A stretch of 64,000 bases of DNA from Candidatus Vecturithrix granuli (GCA_000739535.1 DF820469.1:361913-425912), one strand, 5' to 3'. Positions 1 to 8,137 are shown, counted from the stretch's first letter. Notes: generated by a model not told the origin, from the letters alone. Numbers and translations are program-made.

Positions 1-793
1 CCCACACGCCGCCGCGCCCGCCCATCAAACTTGTGCCGCCGATGACGACTGAAGCGATCACATCGAGTTCATAGCCGGTGCCGGCAATCGGTTCGCCGGC
101 GTTTAAGCGGGCGATCAATACCACTGCGCCCAGGGCCGAGGCTGCGCCTGAAATGACGTAGGCGGCAGTTTTATACAGATCCGCATTGATGCCTGAGAGT
201 TTGACGGTTTCTTCATTGCCGCCGATGGCATACGTATAGCGTCCTAATCTGGTATGGCGCAGCACAATGGCGGCGATGATAAGGGTGAGTAGAAAAATGA
301 GAATCGGCACCGGGATTTCGAGAACATGGCCGCTGCCAATATAGCGAAAGGAGCGTCCAAAGCCGCTGATCGGGTAGCCGCCTGCGTAAATCAGGGCAAA
401 CCCACGCGCAATACTCATCATGCCTAAGGTGACGACAAAGGGCGTCACGCGGCCTTTGGTAATCACGACGCCGTTTAAAAGCCCTAAAAACGCGCCAATG
501 AGTAACGCGAGCACCACAATCAACAGCACCGGTATGCCTTTATGTTCAAAATCGGCGCATAACACTCCGGCTAAGGCCAGAACCGAGCCAACGGACAAAT
601 CAATGCCGCCCGTTAAAATAACAAAGGTCATACCAACCGCCATAATGCCGTGAATCGAGGTCTGTCTCACAATATTGAGCAGGTTTCTGGTGGTGAGAAA
701 TGCATCGGAGAGAATGGCAAGAACAACGATAATGATCAAAAACCCGACAAAAATTCCGTATTGCTTCATAATGAGTGCGAATTTTGCTTTCAT
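1..793 (-). CDS. Ribose-type sugar ABC transporter permease (partial, C-terminus beyond window)
   Basis: Inner-membrane permease of the RbsC/XylH family, translocating a monosaccharide released by a periplasmic binding protein. About 264 codons are visible and the frame stays open to the window edge, so the C-terminus is missing. Family landmarks seen are FVILTGGIDLSVGS at about residues 57-70, LGMMSIARGFALIYAGG, a YAIGGNEE loop, and IGGTSLMGGRGG close to the cut end. The ATG (793-791) overlaps the TGA of the upstream ATPase gene as ATGA, indicating translational coupling. The substrate cannot be read from the sequence; the neighbouring mutarotase and isomerases suggest an aldose. Confidence 0.93.
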   Translation of the reverse strand, partial: MKAKFALIMKQYGIFVGFLIIIVVLAILSDAFLTTRNLLNIVRQTSIHGIMAVGMTFVILTGGIDLSVGSVLALAGVLCADFEHKGIPVLLIVVLALLIGAFLGLLNGVVITKGRVTPFVVTLGMMSIARGFALIYAGGYPISGFGRSFRYIGSGHVLEIPVPILIFLLTLIIAAIVLRHTRLGRYTYAIGGNEETVKLSGINADLYKTAAYVISGAASALGAVVLIARLNAGEPIAGTGYELDVIASVVIGGTSLMGGRGGVW

Positions 794-2331
794 GCCTCTC
801 CTCCTAATAGTTCTTTTGCGTATTTAGCAGACTCTTCCCCGCCGCCGATAGCGTAACTCAAAATAGCTTCTTGCGTGGCCTCTGCTCTGGTAAACTCCTT
901 CACAATCTGTCCGTTATACATGACCAGAATGCGGTCGCTCATATTGAGCACCTCCGGCAGTTCGGAGGAGATCATAATGATGCCCGCGCCTTGTTTTGCC
1001 AGTTGTTCCATTAGCCGGTAAATTTCGGTTTTGGCCCCGACATCAATCCCGCGCGTGGGTTCATCAAAGATATAAATATCACAATCACGAGAAAACCACT
1101 TGGCCAGCACGACTTTCTGCTGGTTGCCGCCGCTCAGATTTTTGACAAGCTGTTTGGGCGTCGGCGTTTTAATCCCGATCTTTTGAATCATCCCGTCCAC
1201 AATGGCGCGTAAGGTTTTGCCTTTCAGGAATCCTGACACCGAGAACCGATCCAATAAAGTGAGCGACACGTTGTCAAAGACCGATAAGCCGAGCACAAGC
1301 CCCTGATTTTTGCGTTCTTCCGGGATCAAGCCCATGCCTTCGCGCACTGCATCCGCGGGGGTTTTGATCGGGAGGGTTTTGCCCTTGATCGTGATTGCGC
1401 CGCTGTCGCGTTTCTGGTAGCCGAAGAGCAGTTGAATCATTTCCGTGCGTCCTGCGCCGACTAAGCCGGCGACGCCTAAAATTTCGCCCTGGCGCAAATT
1501 GAAGGAGACCTTCGCGCAGACGCCCTGTTTGGACATGTTTTCGACGCGCAGCAGTTCTGCGCCGACCGGAATCTCTTCTTTCGGATATTTGGCCGACACT
1601 TCACGGCCGACCATGTGTTTGATAATTTCCTGCATCTTGATCTGCGCCAGGTCGGTTGTGATGATTTTTTCCCCATCGCGCAGCACAGTGACACGGTTGG
1701 CAACCCGCCGGATTTCTTCGAGCCGGTGCGAAATGTAGATGACGGAGACGCCTTTTGTTTTCAGGGTATCAATCATCTCAAACAGGCGTTCGGTTTCATG
1801 ACCGGTCAGGGTGGCGGTCGGTTCATCCATCACGATCACATCTGATTCGAGCGACAGGGCTTTGGCGATTTCGACGATTTGCTGGTAGGCGATTCCCAGG
1901 GTATAAACTTTGGCTTTTGGATCCAGCTGCACATTGAACGGTCCTAAAATTTCCTCGACCCGGGCATACATCGCCGGCCAGTTAATCAATTTTGTGCCCT
2001 GTTTAAGCGGTTCTCTTCCTAAAAAAATATTTTCAGCGACCGACAGATAGGGGATAAGATTGAGTTCCTGATAAATGACGCTGACGCCGGCATCCATCAT
2101 GGCTTTCGTACTGTGAGCCTGTACGCGTTCGCCTCGCAGCCAGATTTCGCCTTCATCAGCCCGATACACGCCGGCCAGAATTTTAATGAGCGTGGATTTT
2201 CCGGCACCATTTTCACCGACCAGAGCATGAACTTCCCCTTTTTTCAGGTCAAAATCCACCTTCTGCAAGGCCTGAACCCCCGGAAAGGCCTTACTGATGC
2301 CCTCCATTTTTAAGATAATCTCATCAGTCAT
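790..2331 (-). CDS. Ribose-type sugar ABC transporter ATP-binding protein (RbsA-like, two NBDs)
   Basis: Cytoplasmic ATPase of 513 aa with two fused nucleotide-binding domains, the usual length for RbsA/MglA proteins. The first NBD has Walker A GENGAGKST (about residue 40) and Walker B VIVMDEPTATL. The second has LSGGNQQKVVLAKW and IFDEPTRGID. The second P-loop reads GLVGAGRT, with Arg replacing Lys, as is normal in this family, so only one site is likely catalytic. The gene ends in a 4-bp overlap with the permease. About 73 bp separate it from a broken HEPN gene upstream, so its link to the binding-protein gene at 4017-4943 is interrupted by toxin-antitoxin genes. It may depend on read-through or on its own promoter. 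Confidence 0.95.
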   Translation of the reverse strand: MTDEIILKMEGISKAFPGVQALQKVDFDLKKGEVHALVGENGAGKSTLIKILAGVYRADEGEIWLRGERVQAHSTKAMMDAGVSVIYQELNLIPYLSVAENIFLGREPLKQGTKLINWPAMYARVEEILGPFNVQLDPKAKVYTLGIAYQQIVEIAKALSLESDVIVMDEPTATLTGHETERLFEMIDTLKTKGVSVIYISHRLEEIRRVANRVTVLRDGEKIITTDLAQIKMQEIIKHMVGREVSAKYPKEEIPVGAELLRVENMSKQGVCAKVSFNLRQGEILGVAGLVGAGRTEMIQLLFGYQKRDSGAITIKGKTLPIKTPADAVREGMGLIPEERKNQGLVLGLSVFDNVSLTLLDRFSVSGFLKGKTLRAIVDGMIQKIGIKTPTPKQLVKNLSGGNQQKVVLAKWFSRDCDIYIFDEPTRGIDVGAKTEIYRLMEQLAKQGAGIIMISSELPEVLNMSDRILVMYNGQIVKEFTRAEATQEAILSYAIGGGEESAKYAKELLGGEA

Positions 2332-2404
2332 GTTTGATGTTTTCTCCCTTTGAAACTACAGGAATTAAGAATAAGCAAGGATGCTCCCGCTCATACGGTT
2401 ATGG

Positions 2405-2803
2405 TTACGAAAGGATATATTGTTCAATTCTGGTCAGAAAATCTTTCATATCCATAAGCATCTCAGCAACATCGTCTTTGGCAAAGCTGACAAAGACGCC
2501 ATAATCGCCACTGGAACGATTTTCATAAGCATCGTTAATGATCTTCGTGTATTTGGGAGCAATCTTCCCTTCTTTGACGAAATTTTTGTTAAACCAGCCG
2601 ATTAACTGCTGATGTTTCGACGTATGGAAATCATATTGAACGGCCAATGCCGACAACATGTAAAACATCCCATAATAAATTCGATTGACTGCGATGGTCA
2701 ACCTGTCATTTTCAAATAAAAATGCCGCGTCAGCATACGCCGCGTTTGCCTGGGCAATTCGCTCTCAGATGACTGCCTCTTTGTCAATGTTATCAGTAAT
2801 CAT
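2405..2803 (-). pseudogene. HEPN-domain gene copy B, disrupted by an in-frame TGA
   Basis: Read from an ATG at 2803, which overlaps the TGA of the preceding nucleotidyltransferase gene as ATGA, the frame meets TGA at 2767-2765 (codon 13) and then stays open to TAA at 2407-2405. Downstream of the stop, the residues match the intact HEPN neighbour at 3150-3557 closely: the NRIYYGMFYML core, TSKH..LIGWFNK and a C-terminal IEQYILS. The alignment continues through the stop, so this is a nonsense mutation rather than a wrong start. A shortened product could still begin at a TTG at 2701, but it would lack the first helix. HEPN proteins of this family are often toxins (RNases) or targets of a paired nucleotidyltransferase. 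Confidence 0.8.
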
Positions 2804-3123
2804 GCAAATACTCCGTGTTCAAGGGCCTGGATAAACACAGGATTTTTCCCTTGAATGGTATAATGTAACTCATTGAAAGAAATGATTTTAATATCAAGAA
2901 AAATGTCATATTTCAATCCAATATCATAACACACATAGCGCAGCGCTTTCTTGCGTTTCCAGGTATAGTCACGTTTGAGCACAATCAACACGTCATAATC
3001 CGAATCCTTGCGGGCAGAGCCGGCAGCCTGGGAACCAAATAAGACGACATCCTGAATGTCACCAGGAAAATGCGCTTGCAATAACTGCTTGAGTTCACGT
3101 AAGATGGTCAAGGTATCTGGCAT
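2800..3123 (-). CDS. MNT-type nucleotidyltransferase antitoxin, copy B
   Basis: Small nucleotidyltransferase-fold protein of 107 aa with the minimal motif GSQAAGS followed by DSDYDVL (G-S-x-D-x-D). In HEPN/MNT modules the MNT partner neutralises the HEPN toxin, in studied cases by adenylylating it. The gene is very similar to copy A (3554-3880), sharing PDTLTILRELKQLL and the whole catalytic loop, so the pair arose by tandem duplication. I place the start at ATG 3123 because the MPDT start aligns in both copies. An in-frame ATG at 3156 would overlap the upstream HEPN gene by 7 bp and is possible. The stop overlaps the start of the broken HEPN copy B as ATGA. Confidence 0.85.
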   Translation of the reverse strand: MPDTLTILRELKQLLQAHFPGDIQDVVLFGSQAAGSARKDSDYDVLIVLKRDYTWKRKKALRYVCYDIGLKYDIFLDIKIISFNELHYTIQGKNPVFIQALEHGVFA

Positions 3124-3149
3124 ACATATATACTTGCAAGATCGAGTCT

Positions 3150-3557
3150 TCAGCATCCTTGCGAAAGGATATATTGTTCGATAGCCGCGATAAATTCTTT
3201 CATCTGTTCGAATTGCGCGGCAACTTCATCTCTTGTCAATGTCACATACGCTTCATAATCGCTATTCATTCGATTTCTAAAAGCATCGCGAAGTATTTGC
3301 CCATATTTTCTGGACAACGTTTCATCTTTCATAAAAGTTTTGTTAAACCAACCAATCAATTGAGCATGTTTTGAGGTTTCAAAATGATATTTTAGTCCCA
3401 ATGCTAACAGCATGTAAAACATGCCATAATAAATTCGATTCATAGCAGGTTGTAATCGCTCATTGGCAAGTAACAATTCAACATCTTTGATTGCTTCTTT
3501 CGCCTGTTCAACACGGTATAGGATTAATTCCTGGCGTTTACTTTCATTTAAACTCAT
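3150..3557 (-). CDS. HEPN-domain protein, copy A (intact)
   Basis: A 135-aa, mostly helical protein of the HEPN family (PF05168-like). Visible landmarks are AMNRIYYGMFYML in the second helix, TSKHAQLIGWFNK, and RNRMNSDYE, which matches the conserved R-x(n)-DY element of this family. The start ATG overlaps the stop of nucleotidyltransferase copy A as ATGA, the usual antitoxin-then-toxin layout with coupled translation. HEPN proteins of such pairs are frequently RNases that are held inactive by the MNT partner. The activity here is inferred from family and context only. Confidence 0.87.
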   Translation of the reverse strand: MSLNESKRQELILYRVEQAKEAIKDVELLLANERLQPAMNRIYYGMFYMLLALGLKYHFETSKHAQLIGWFNKTFMKDETLSRKYGQILRDAFRNRMNSDYEAYVTLTRDEVAAQFEQMKEFIAAIEQYILSQGC

Positions 3558-3880
3558 GCGTAAATCCCTTGCCTGATCGCATTGATAAAAATGGGTTGCG
3601 CCCCGCGTAACGTATGCGCAAGTTCATACGTTGAAATGATGTGCATATCAATCAAAATGTCATACTCTATTTCTAACTCATAGATAAGATGACAGATATG
3701 CTCTCGATATTTCCAGTCATAGTTATCCTTGTTCAGGATGATCAGCACATCGTAATCCGAATCCTTGCGGGCAGAGCCGGCAGCCTGGGAACCGAATAAG
3801 ACGACATCCTGAATGTCATCGTGAAAATGCGTTTGCAATAACTGCTTGAGTTCACGTAAGATGGTCAAGGTATCTGGCAT
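3554..3880 (-). CDS. MNT-type nucleotidyltransferase antitoxin, copy A
   Basis: First gene of the tandem HEPN/MNT cassette, 108 aa. It carries VVLFGSQAAGSARKDSDYDV, the signature of minimal nucleotidyltransferases, with the metal-binding aspartates in DSDYD. I use the ATG at 3880 (MPDTLT), shared with copy B. The frame runs back to a TTG at 3913, but that extension is formed by one arm of a 27-bp inverted repeat and is unlikely to be coding. No clear Shine-Dalgarno sequence precedes 3880, so initiation may be weak or controlled by the hairpin upstream. Confidence 0.85.
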   Translation of the reverse strand: MPDTLTILRELKQLLQTHFHDDIQDVVLFGSQAAGSARKDSDYDVLIILNKDNYDWKYREHICHLIYELEIEYDILIDMHIISTYELAHTLRGAQPIFINAIRQGIYA

Positions 3881-3886
3881 AAACAT

Positions 3887-3954
3887 GTAACTACAAGAAT
3901 GGAATATAAGCAAGAATTGTCTGATTTTTGCTTATATTCCATTCTTGTAGTTAC
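3887..3954. repeat. Perfect 27-bp inverted repeat with 14-nt loop
   Basis: Positions 3887-3913 and 3928-3954 are exact reverse complements. The structure sits just upstream of the MNT copy A start (3880), between it and the terminator of the binding-protein gene. As RNA on the minus strand it would form a long AU-rich hairpin in the leader of the toxin-antitoxin cassette. It could be a regulatory hairpin or the footprint of an insertion; the sequence alone does not decide. Confidence 0.85.
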
Positions 3955-3956
3955 TT

Positions 3957-3989
3957 AAAAACCAGGTTTCTTGAAGAAACCTGGTTTTT
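3957..3989 (-). terminator. Rho-independent terminator after binding-protein gene
   Basis: A 15-bp stem (3957-3971 with 3975-3989) and a 3-nt loop, with an A-tract on one side and a T-tract on the other so it can act in both directions. It lies 28 bp after the stop of the binding-protein gene at 4017. The same stem core recurs at 44491-44527 and 58946-58978. Confidence 0.8.
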
Positions 3990-4016
3990 TGCGGAACTCC
4001 AGAAAGAAGTCAGGAC

Positions 4017-4943
4017 CTACTCAACTTTGTGTTCGGCCTGGTCGAGGTTCTCAGATGTAATGGCGACAGGCGTAATATAGACTTCTTTGGAAGGCGGTTC
4101 TTTGCCGTCTCTGATGTACTCGACGAGGAAACGTAAACTTTGTTTGGCCTGTTCACCCGGAAATTGTTCGATCGTCGCACTGAGTTTGCCGTCTTTAATA
4201 TAATTCAAGGCATCAGGAATGGCGTCATATCCAATAGTGATCACTTTTGCCGGATCAACGCCAGCGGCTGACATGGCTTCGACAGATCCCAGAATCATTT
4301 CGTCATTGGCGGCAAACACGCCCTGAAAATCCTTGTGAACTTGCAGCAGGTTCTCCATGACTGATTGTCCCATGGCGCGTTCAAATTTGGCGGTCTGGCT
4401 GACCAGAATTTTAATCTCTGACGTGGCAATCACTTCATCAAACCCGGCTTTACGGTCAATCGCCGGTGATGCGCCCGGCGTGCCTTCTAATTCGAGCACA
4501 TTCCCTTTGCCGCCGAGTTTTTCAATCAGATAGCGGGCTGCCACGCGGCCGCCTTCAACATTATCTGCGCCCACGTGCACGAACACATCGCCGCCTGCAA
4601 CTTTACGATCAACCGTTGCCACCGGAATCCCGGCGTCATTCAACGCTTCAACCGCAGGCACCAGCGCATCTTCCCCGATCGGGGACATTAAGACCCCTTT
4701 TACGCCTTTGGCGATAAAGTCTTCCACAATTGACATCTGTTTTGCTGCAACATTTTCAGCATCAATCGCAATCACCTCCACCCCGAGTTTTTCAGCTTCA
4801 TCCATCACGTTTTTCTGTAAATAGACGAAGAAAGGGTGCGAGAGAGAGGGTAAGGTCAAACCAATCACAATTTTATCCTGCGCGAACGCGAGGGAAGGAA
4901 TCAAAAATGTCACCACTAACAACGCAATAAGTACTTTTCTCAT
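4017..4943 (-). CDS. Sugar ABC transporter periplasmic substrate-binding protein (RbsB-like)
   Basis: Periplasmic binding protein of 308 aa, typical for the Peripla_BP_4/RbsB family. The first 21 residues form a signal peptide (Lys/Arg start, hydrophobic core, SLAFA-Q cleavage site). The mature part begins DKIVIGLTLPSLSHPFFVYL, the standard first strand of these proteins, and later shows VDRKVAGGDVFVHVGADN and FAANDEMILGSVEAM. A strong Shine-Dalgarno sequence (AAGGAGG) lies 7 nt before the ATG. It is followed by a terminator, so it is probably made in excess over its membrane partners at 790-2331 and 1-793, which lie beyond the toxin-antitoxin cassette. Confidence 0.95.
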   Translation of the reverse strand: MRKVLIALLVVTFLIPSLAFAQDKIVIGLTLPSLSHPFFVYLQKNVMDEAEKLGVEVIAIDAENVAAKQMSIVEDFIAKGVKGVLMSPIGEDALVPAVEALNDAGIPVATVDRKVAGGDVFVHVGADNVEGGRVAARYLIEKLGGKGNVLELEGTPGASPAIDRKAGFDEVIATSEIKILVSQTAKFERAMGQSVMENLLQVHKDFQGVFAANDEMILGSVEAMSAAGVDPAKVITIGYDAIPDALNYIKDGKLSATIEQFPGEQAKQSLRFLVEYIRDGKEPPSKEVYITPVAITSENLDQAEHKVE

Positions 4944-5048
4944 GATATATCCTCCTTATTGAAACAAACACAGTTATTGTCTTTGATGATCAAGATTTAA
5001 TACACAGTATAAACGATCTTTTCCTCCCGGCAACCACCTCCTTTTTTT

Positions 5049-5313
5049 GACCCCACCCCCGGTCCCATACGCAGCAAGCTAACGGTTTTCGTCCTGGAAG
5101 GACGGTTGAGAATAGCCCACCGTTTCAACGGTGGGGGAGCATGACGGGGCATTGATGAGTCCCGTAGGGAGGACTGACGGCGAAACTCAGTCGTCCCTAC
5201 GGGACTCTCTCAATTGATCTCCCTTCCCCACCGTTTCAACGATGGGCTATTCTCACCTGTCCCACCGGGACAAAGAACGTTAACTTGATATGCATAGGGC
5301 CGGGGGTGAGGTC
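5049..5313. repeat. C-rich inverted repeat interrupted by a nested palindromic element
   Basis: Positions 5049-5068 and 5294-5313 are near-complementary arms (GACC(C/T)CACCCCCGG core). They resemble the arms of the palindromes at 8192-8246 and 62782-62884. In those copies the arms are close together; here about 225 bp separates them, most of it the element at 5081-5281. This suggests insertion of one repeat into another. No gene is seen in the 4944-5323 gap. Confidence 0.6.
5081..5281. repeat. REPIN-like nested palindromic element (about 200 bp)
   Basis: Two arms of about 58 bp (5081-5139 and 5222-5281) are imperfect reverse complements. Each contains the internal palindrome CCACCGTTTCAACGGTGG or its variant and the shared GAGAATAGCCCA block. 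A central hairpin (around 5159-5206) pairs AGTCCCGTAGGGA with TCCCTACGGGACT. This architecture fits elements mobilised by REP-associated tyrosine transposases. No transposase gene lies in the window. Confidence 0.65.
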
Positions 5314-5323
5314 TTTATACATA

Positions 5324-6526
5324 TTAGACCTCTGGCCCGAAATGTTTGAGCATGACCAGGGGATCGGTTTCACTGTCATTCGTGATCACAATCCCATCCT
5401 GCGCCGCTTTGGCGGTCACAAAAATTTCATCATTGGTCATTTGTCCAAACCGAATCATGGCTGGCGCTTCAATATCAAGCACGCCGAATTTGCCCGTTCC
5501 CTGAACGACAATCGCACCATACGCCGCATTTTCTTTGATCGTTACAGAACGTTTCGGCAGGATTGTCAACTCTTTTGCGCCAAAATACTCAGAATTATAT
5601 ACGATATGATATTCTTCATACCCTTCAGCCCGCATTTCTTCCAGCGGCTTGACCGGTTTCGGGTCTAAATAATGGTTGGCGTAAAAATTCGGGTCAACGT
5701 TGGCTTCCCAATCGAGCATATTGACAATATAATCCAGATCGTGCTTATATTCTTCCGGCACATCTTTCACCAGCAAATCCCAGGGCGTGTACATATCCCA
5801 GACCAGAGATTGAAACATCGCAAACACGTCGGACGCGCGCTGCGGTTCATAAGTCAACAACGACCCCGGCGCATGGAGAATGCCGGGCGGAACGTCCCAA
5901 CCGCTGCCCGGTTTCAATTTATACGCGCTGGAAAGGTAGAGAATGCCGTTATCGCCTTTATCCCAGTTTTCCAGGCATTTTTTGACATCCTCTTTCGTGG
6001 TGCCCGGATTCAGGCCAAAGAAGGTATAGGGGAAGTAACCGCCGTGATTATTCAATTGGGGCGGAAAATAATAGCCTTCGGGTTTGCCTTTTTGGCCGAC
6101 GTTGGCGGCAGTTTCATCATCCTGGTGCATGTGGTGCGGCAGGGGTTCTTCATTATCGAAAAACTTGCTGAACATCAGCCAGCCGCCGAATTTTTGCATG
6201 ACCTCTTTGCCCAGAATGTCATTACCTGCCACTTCGATAGCGTCTTTCAAGAGCACCTTTTCGATCTGTCCGCCGTCGCGGAGATAAATATAACTCAAGC
6301 CTTCATCCGGCAGCGTTTCCGGGCCATTATCCGCTTTGGTGGTTGAGGCAAACCAGCGTTCATCAATGCCGCCGCGATGCGCGCCAAAGGCGTAATAATC
6401 CTGCGGATGCAATTTCAAGCGTTTCCCGGGGATGCAAAAAGCGCGCGGCACCCAGTTCGGCGCTAAGCGTAAAACCCCCTTGCCTTGCTCTAAAGCGTTT
6501 TGGATAATTTGTTGTGTCTTAGCCAT
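5324..6526 (-). CDS. Cupin-fold sugar isomerase-like protein (class I phosphomannose isomerase-like)
   Basis: Probable cytoplasmic metal-dependent sugar isomerase of 400 aa. The N-terminal half contains EEPLPHHMHQDDE, similar to the zinc-binding loop of class I mannose-6-phosphate isomerases. Then follow GGYFPYTFFGLNPGT and VPPGILHAPGSLLTYEP, which supplies a further candidate metal-binding His. The C-terminal part looks like a second cupin barrel (AYGAIVVQGTGKFGVLDIEA). I choose the ATG at 6526 (MAKTQQ) because AGGAGG then lies 7 nt upstream; the ATG at 6532 would be only 1 nt from it. It is last in the LacI-controlled sugar locus, so it likely isomerises the imported sugar or a derivative. 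The exact reaction is not determined. Confidence 0.75.
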   Translation of the reverse strand: MAKTQQIIQNALEQGKGVLRLAPNWVPRAFCIPGKRLKLHPQDYYAFGAHRGGIDERWFASTTKADNGPETLPDEGLSYIYLRDGGQIEKVLLKDAIEVAGNDILGKEVMQKFGGWLMFSKFFDNEEPLPHHMHQDDETAANVGQKGKPEGYYFPPQLNNHGGYFPYTFFGLNPGTTKEDVKKCLENWDKGDNGILYLSSAYKLKPGSGWDVPPGILHAPGSLLTYEPQRASDVFAMFQSLVWDMYTPWDLLVKDVPEEYKHDLDYIVNMLDWEANVDPNFYANHYLDPKPVKPLEEMRAEGYEEYHIVYNSEYFGAKELTILPKRSVTIKENAAYGAIVVQGTGKFGVLDIEAPAMIRFGQMTNDEIFVTAKAAQDGIVITNDSETDPLVMLKHFGPEV

Positions 6527-6676
6527 CTTCATGCCTCCTAACGAATTATTCGGATGAAATTTCGTAAGGATTGATGCTTCTTTTTACAAAACTCATCCAT
6601 ATTTCAGCAAAGACTTCAAAAGTCTCAAAGGCTTTTGAAGCCTCAGAAGGTATAAATAATTTTGCTCAGGTACTTA

Positions 6677-7624
6677 TTACAAATTCAAGAGTACTTCTTC
6701 CCGTTCTCTGAAATACCTGGCAGTCTGCTGCACAAGTTTGTCAAGCAATTCTTTATTTGGTTTGCCATACATGGCCGGATACGGATCGCCGCCTGGTCCG
6801 AGCGGCTCCGGAGTCACAAAACAGCCATTCCGGTTATAGCCGATCAGATAGAGCGCCATGATAAGTGTATCCAGATCCAGGGCACCTTCCCCTAAAGCGC
6901 AGCGGTTGCTATCGGCGACATGCAGATTGGTCAGCATCTCTCCGGCCTCAAGAATGGCTTCACCGATATGCGTCTCTTCGGATTGCATGTGATAGACGTC
7001 GCCGTTGATATGCCTGACGCCCGGATGATTCACGGCCTGAATGTAGCGTTTCGCATCCGCGATGGTGTGGACGAAACTGACTTCGGCGGAACGAATCGGT
7101 TCTATGGCCGCTTTGACCGCGTGCGTTGTAAACAGATCCGCGACAAGTTGCAAGGTTTCGACGCTGCGATCAAATTCCATATTGTCATACGCCGCAGGCC
7201 GTCCGACCGCGCCGGGGACAACCAGAATATAACTCGCGCCAACCGCTGCCGCGAACGGCACTTCCCGTTTCAGGTAATCCAGCGCGGCCTGCCGGTGGAT
7301 TGCGCGGTTGCTGGATAAATCATTCTCGACTGAAAACATCCCGCAAATCCCGGCCACTTTGAGATTGTGCTCGCCGAGAATGTTGAGCGTTTCTTGCGGT
7401 TTATACCCCAGATCAGTGCCATAATGGTTGCCATGCAGTTCAATATACTGAATTCCCGCTTGTTGCAGCCGCGCCGCGGAATCTGCCAGGGATTCCATGC
7501 CAAAGCCCCAGTTACTCCAGGAGAGATTCAGGCGTTGCGCAAATTTCTCCGGGTGGTTTTTCTTGGCATTCAGAAACGCTGTTTGAATTTTCTCATTTTT
7601 GATTTCAAAATTTTGCTTTTGCAT
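6677..7624 (-). CDS. Sugar phosphate isomerase/epimerase (AP_endonuc_2 TIM barrel)
   Basis: A 315-aa TIM-barrel protein of the xylose-isomerase-like superfamily, which includes D-tagatose/psicose 3-epimerases, IolE and IolI. Typical strands are seen: IQYIELHGNHYG, LKVAGICGMFSVEND, SYILVVPGAVG, and KAAIEPIRSAE, whose Glu is the likely metal and catalytic residue. HINGDVYHM, NLHVADSNR and FVTPEPLGPGGD supply further conserved His/Asp/Glu positions. A good Shine-Dalgarno (AGGAGGG) lies 10 nt upstream. It sits between the mutarotase and the cupin isomerase in the same direction. It probably epimerises or isomerises the imported sugar; the substrate is unknown. Confidence 0.85.
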   Translation of the reverse strand: MQKQNFEIKNEKIQTAFLNAKKNHPEKFAQRLNLSWSNWGFGMESLADSAARLQQAGIQYIELHGNHYGTDLGYKPQETLNILGEHNLKVAGICGMFSVENDLSSNRAIHRQAALDYLKREVPFAAAVGASYILVVPGAVGRPAAYDNMEFDRSVETLQLVADLFTTHAVKAAIEPIRSAEVSFVHTIADAKRYIQAVNHPGVRHINGDVYHMQSEETHIGEAILEAGEMLTNLHVADSNRCALGEGALDLDTLIMALYLIGYNRNGCFVTPEPLGPGGDPYPAMYGKPNKELLDKLVQQTARYFREREEVLLNL

Positions 7625-7699
7625 GCGTTGCAGCCCTCCTTCATCTGTTTTGGTCCTTTGGCGATTTCGGATTTTGGAATACCCTCCTGACCTGAAAAA

Positions 7700-8137
7700 T
7701 TATGCGACCACGACGCCTTTTTTCAAAATAATATTCGCATATAAGGCGCGCTCGCTTGTGGCGACCACGGCGAAAGCTTTTCTGGCGCGTTCATAAAACG
7801 CAAATCGCGCCTCAAACTCAAAATCGCTAAAATGGTTGTCGTGCTTTCGAATGATTGTGCGATACTCCTCCCATATTGTCGGTTGCGTGGAATCTCCCGG
7901 CACAACTTCCATCAGCGCCACAGGGTACTCGACAAAGGTATCCAAAGGAAGCAGTTGCAGAATGGCATCTAATAATTCAGGCATCGCATGTCCGTCGCAC
8001 CGTACCAGGCGTTTAGGTTTAGCATACGCAGCGGCCGGAAAATTGCCATCGCCGAGCACCAATTCGTCGCCATGTCCCATTTCCATCAGCACCCGCATTA
8101 AATCGGGAGAAATAATCGGGGGAATGCCTTTTAACAT
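7700..8137 (-). CDS. RbsD/FucU-family sugar mutarotase
   Basis: A 145-aa protein that interconverts anomers of a pyranose sugar after uptake. The family signature is near the N-terminus: MEMGHGDELVLGDGNFP carries the catalytic His and the conserved Asp. RLVRCDGHAMPELLDAILQL and the C-terminal YANIILKKGV also fit FucU-type proteins. The start at 8137 (MLKGIPP) is supported by AGAGGAG 7 nt upstream. A longer frame to 8251 exists, but it would be read through the strong palindrome at 8192-8246 and is rejected. The neighbouring importer and isomerases support a role in entry of an aldose such as fucose, ribose or a relative. Confidence 0.9.
   Translation of the reverse strand: MLKGIPPIISPDLMRVLMEMGHGDELVLGDGNFPAAAYAKPKRLVRCDGHAMPELLDAILQLLPLDTFVEYPVALMEVVPGDSTQPTIWEEYRTIIRKHDNHFSDFEFEARFAFYERARKAFAVVATSERALYANIILKKGVVVA

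Noticed and set aside
2765..2767. TGA recoding (selenocysteine or alternative code) in HEPN copy B
   Set aside because: No SECIS-like context was sought or seen, the aligned residue in the intact copy is not Cys, and no other gene in the window has an internal TGA.
5081..5281. CRISPR-like repeats
   Set aside because: The repeats are inverted and nested, not regularly spaced direct repeats, and no cas genes are present.
5672..6346. Long open frame (224 codons) on the plus strand
   Set aside because: Antisense to the cupin isomerase gene, no ribosome site and no recognisable protein features.
6607..6640. Short palindromes between the isomerase genes as a terminator
   Set aside because: Two overlapping 13-bp palindromes with no T-run in either direction; too weak to call.
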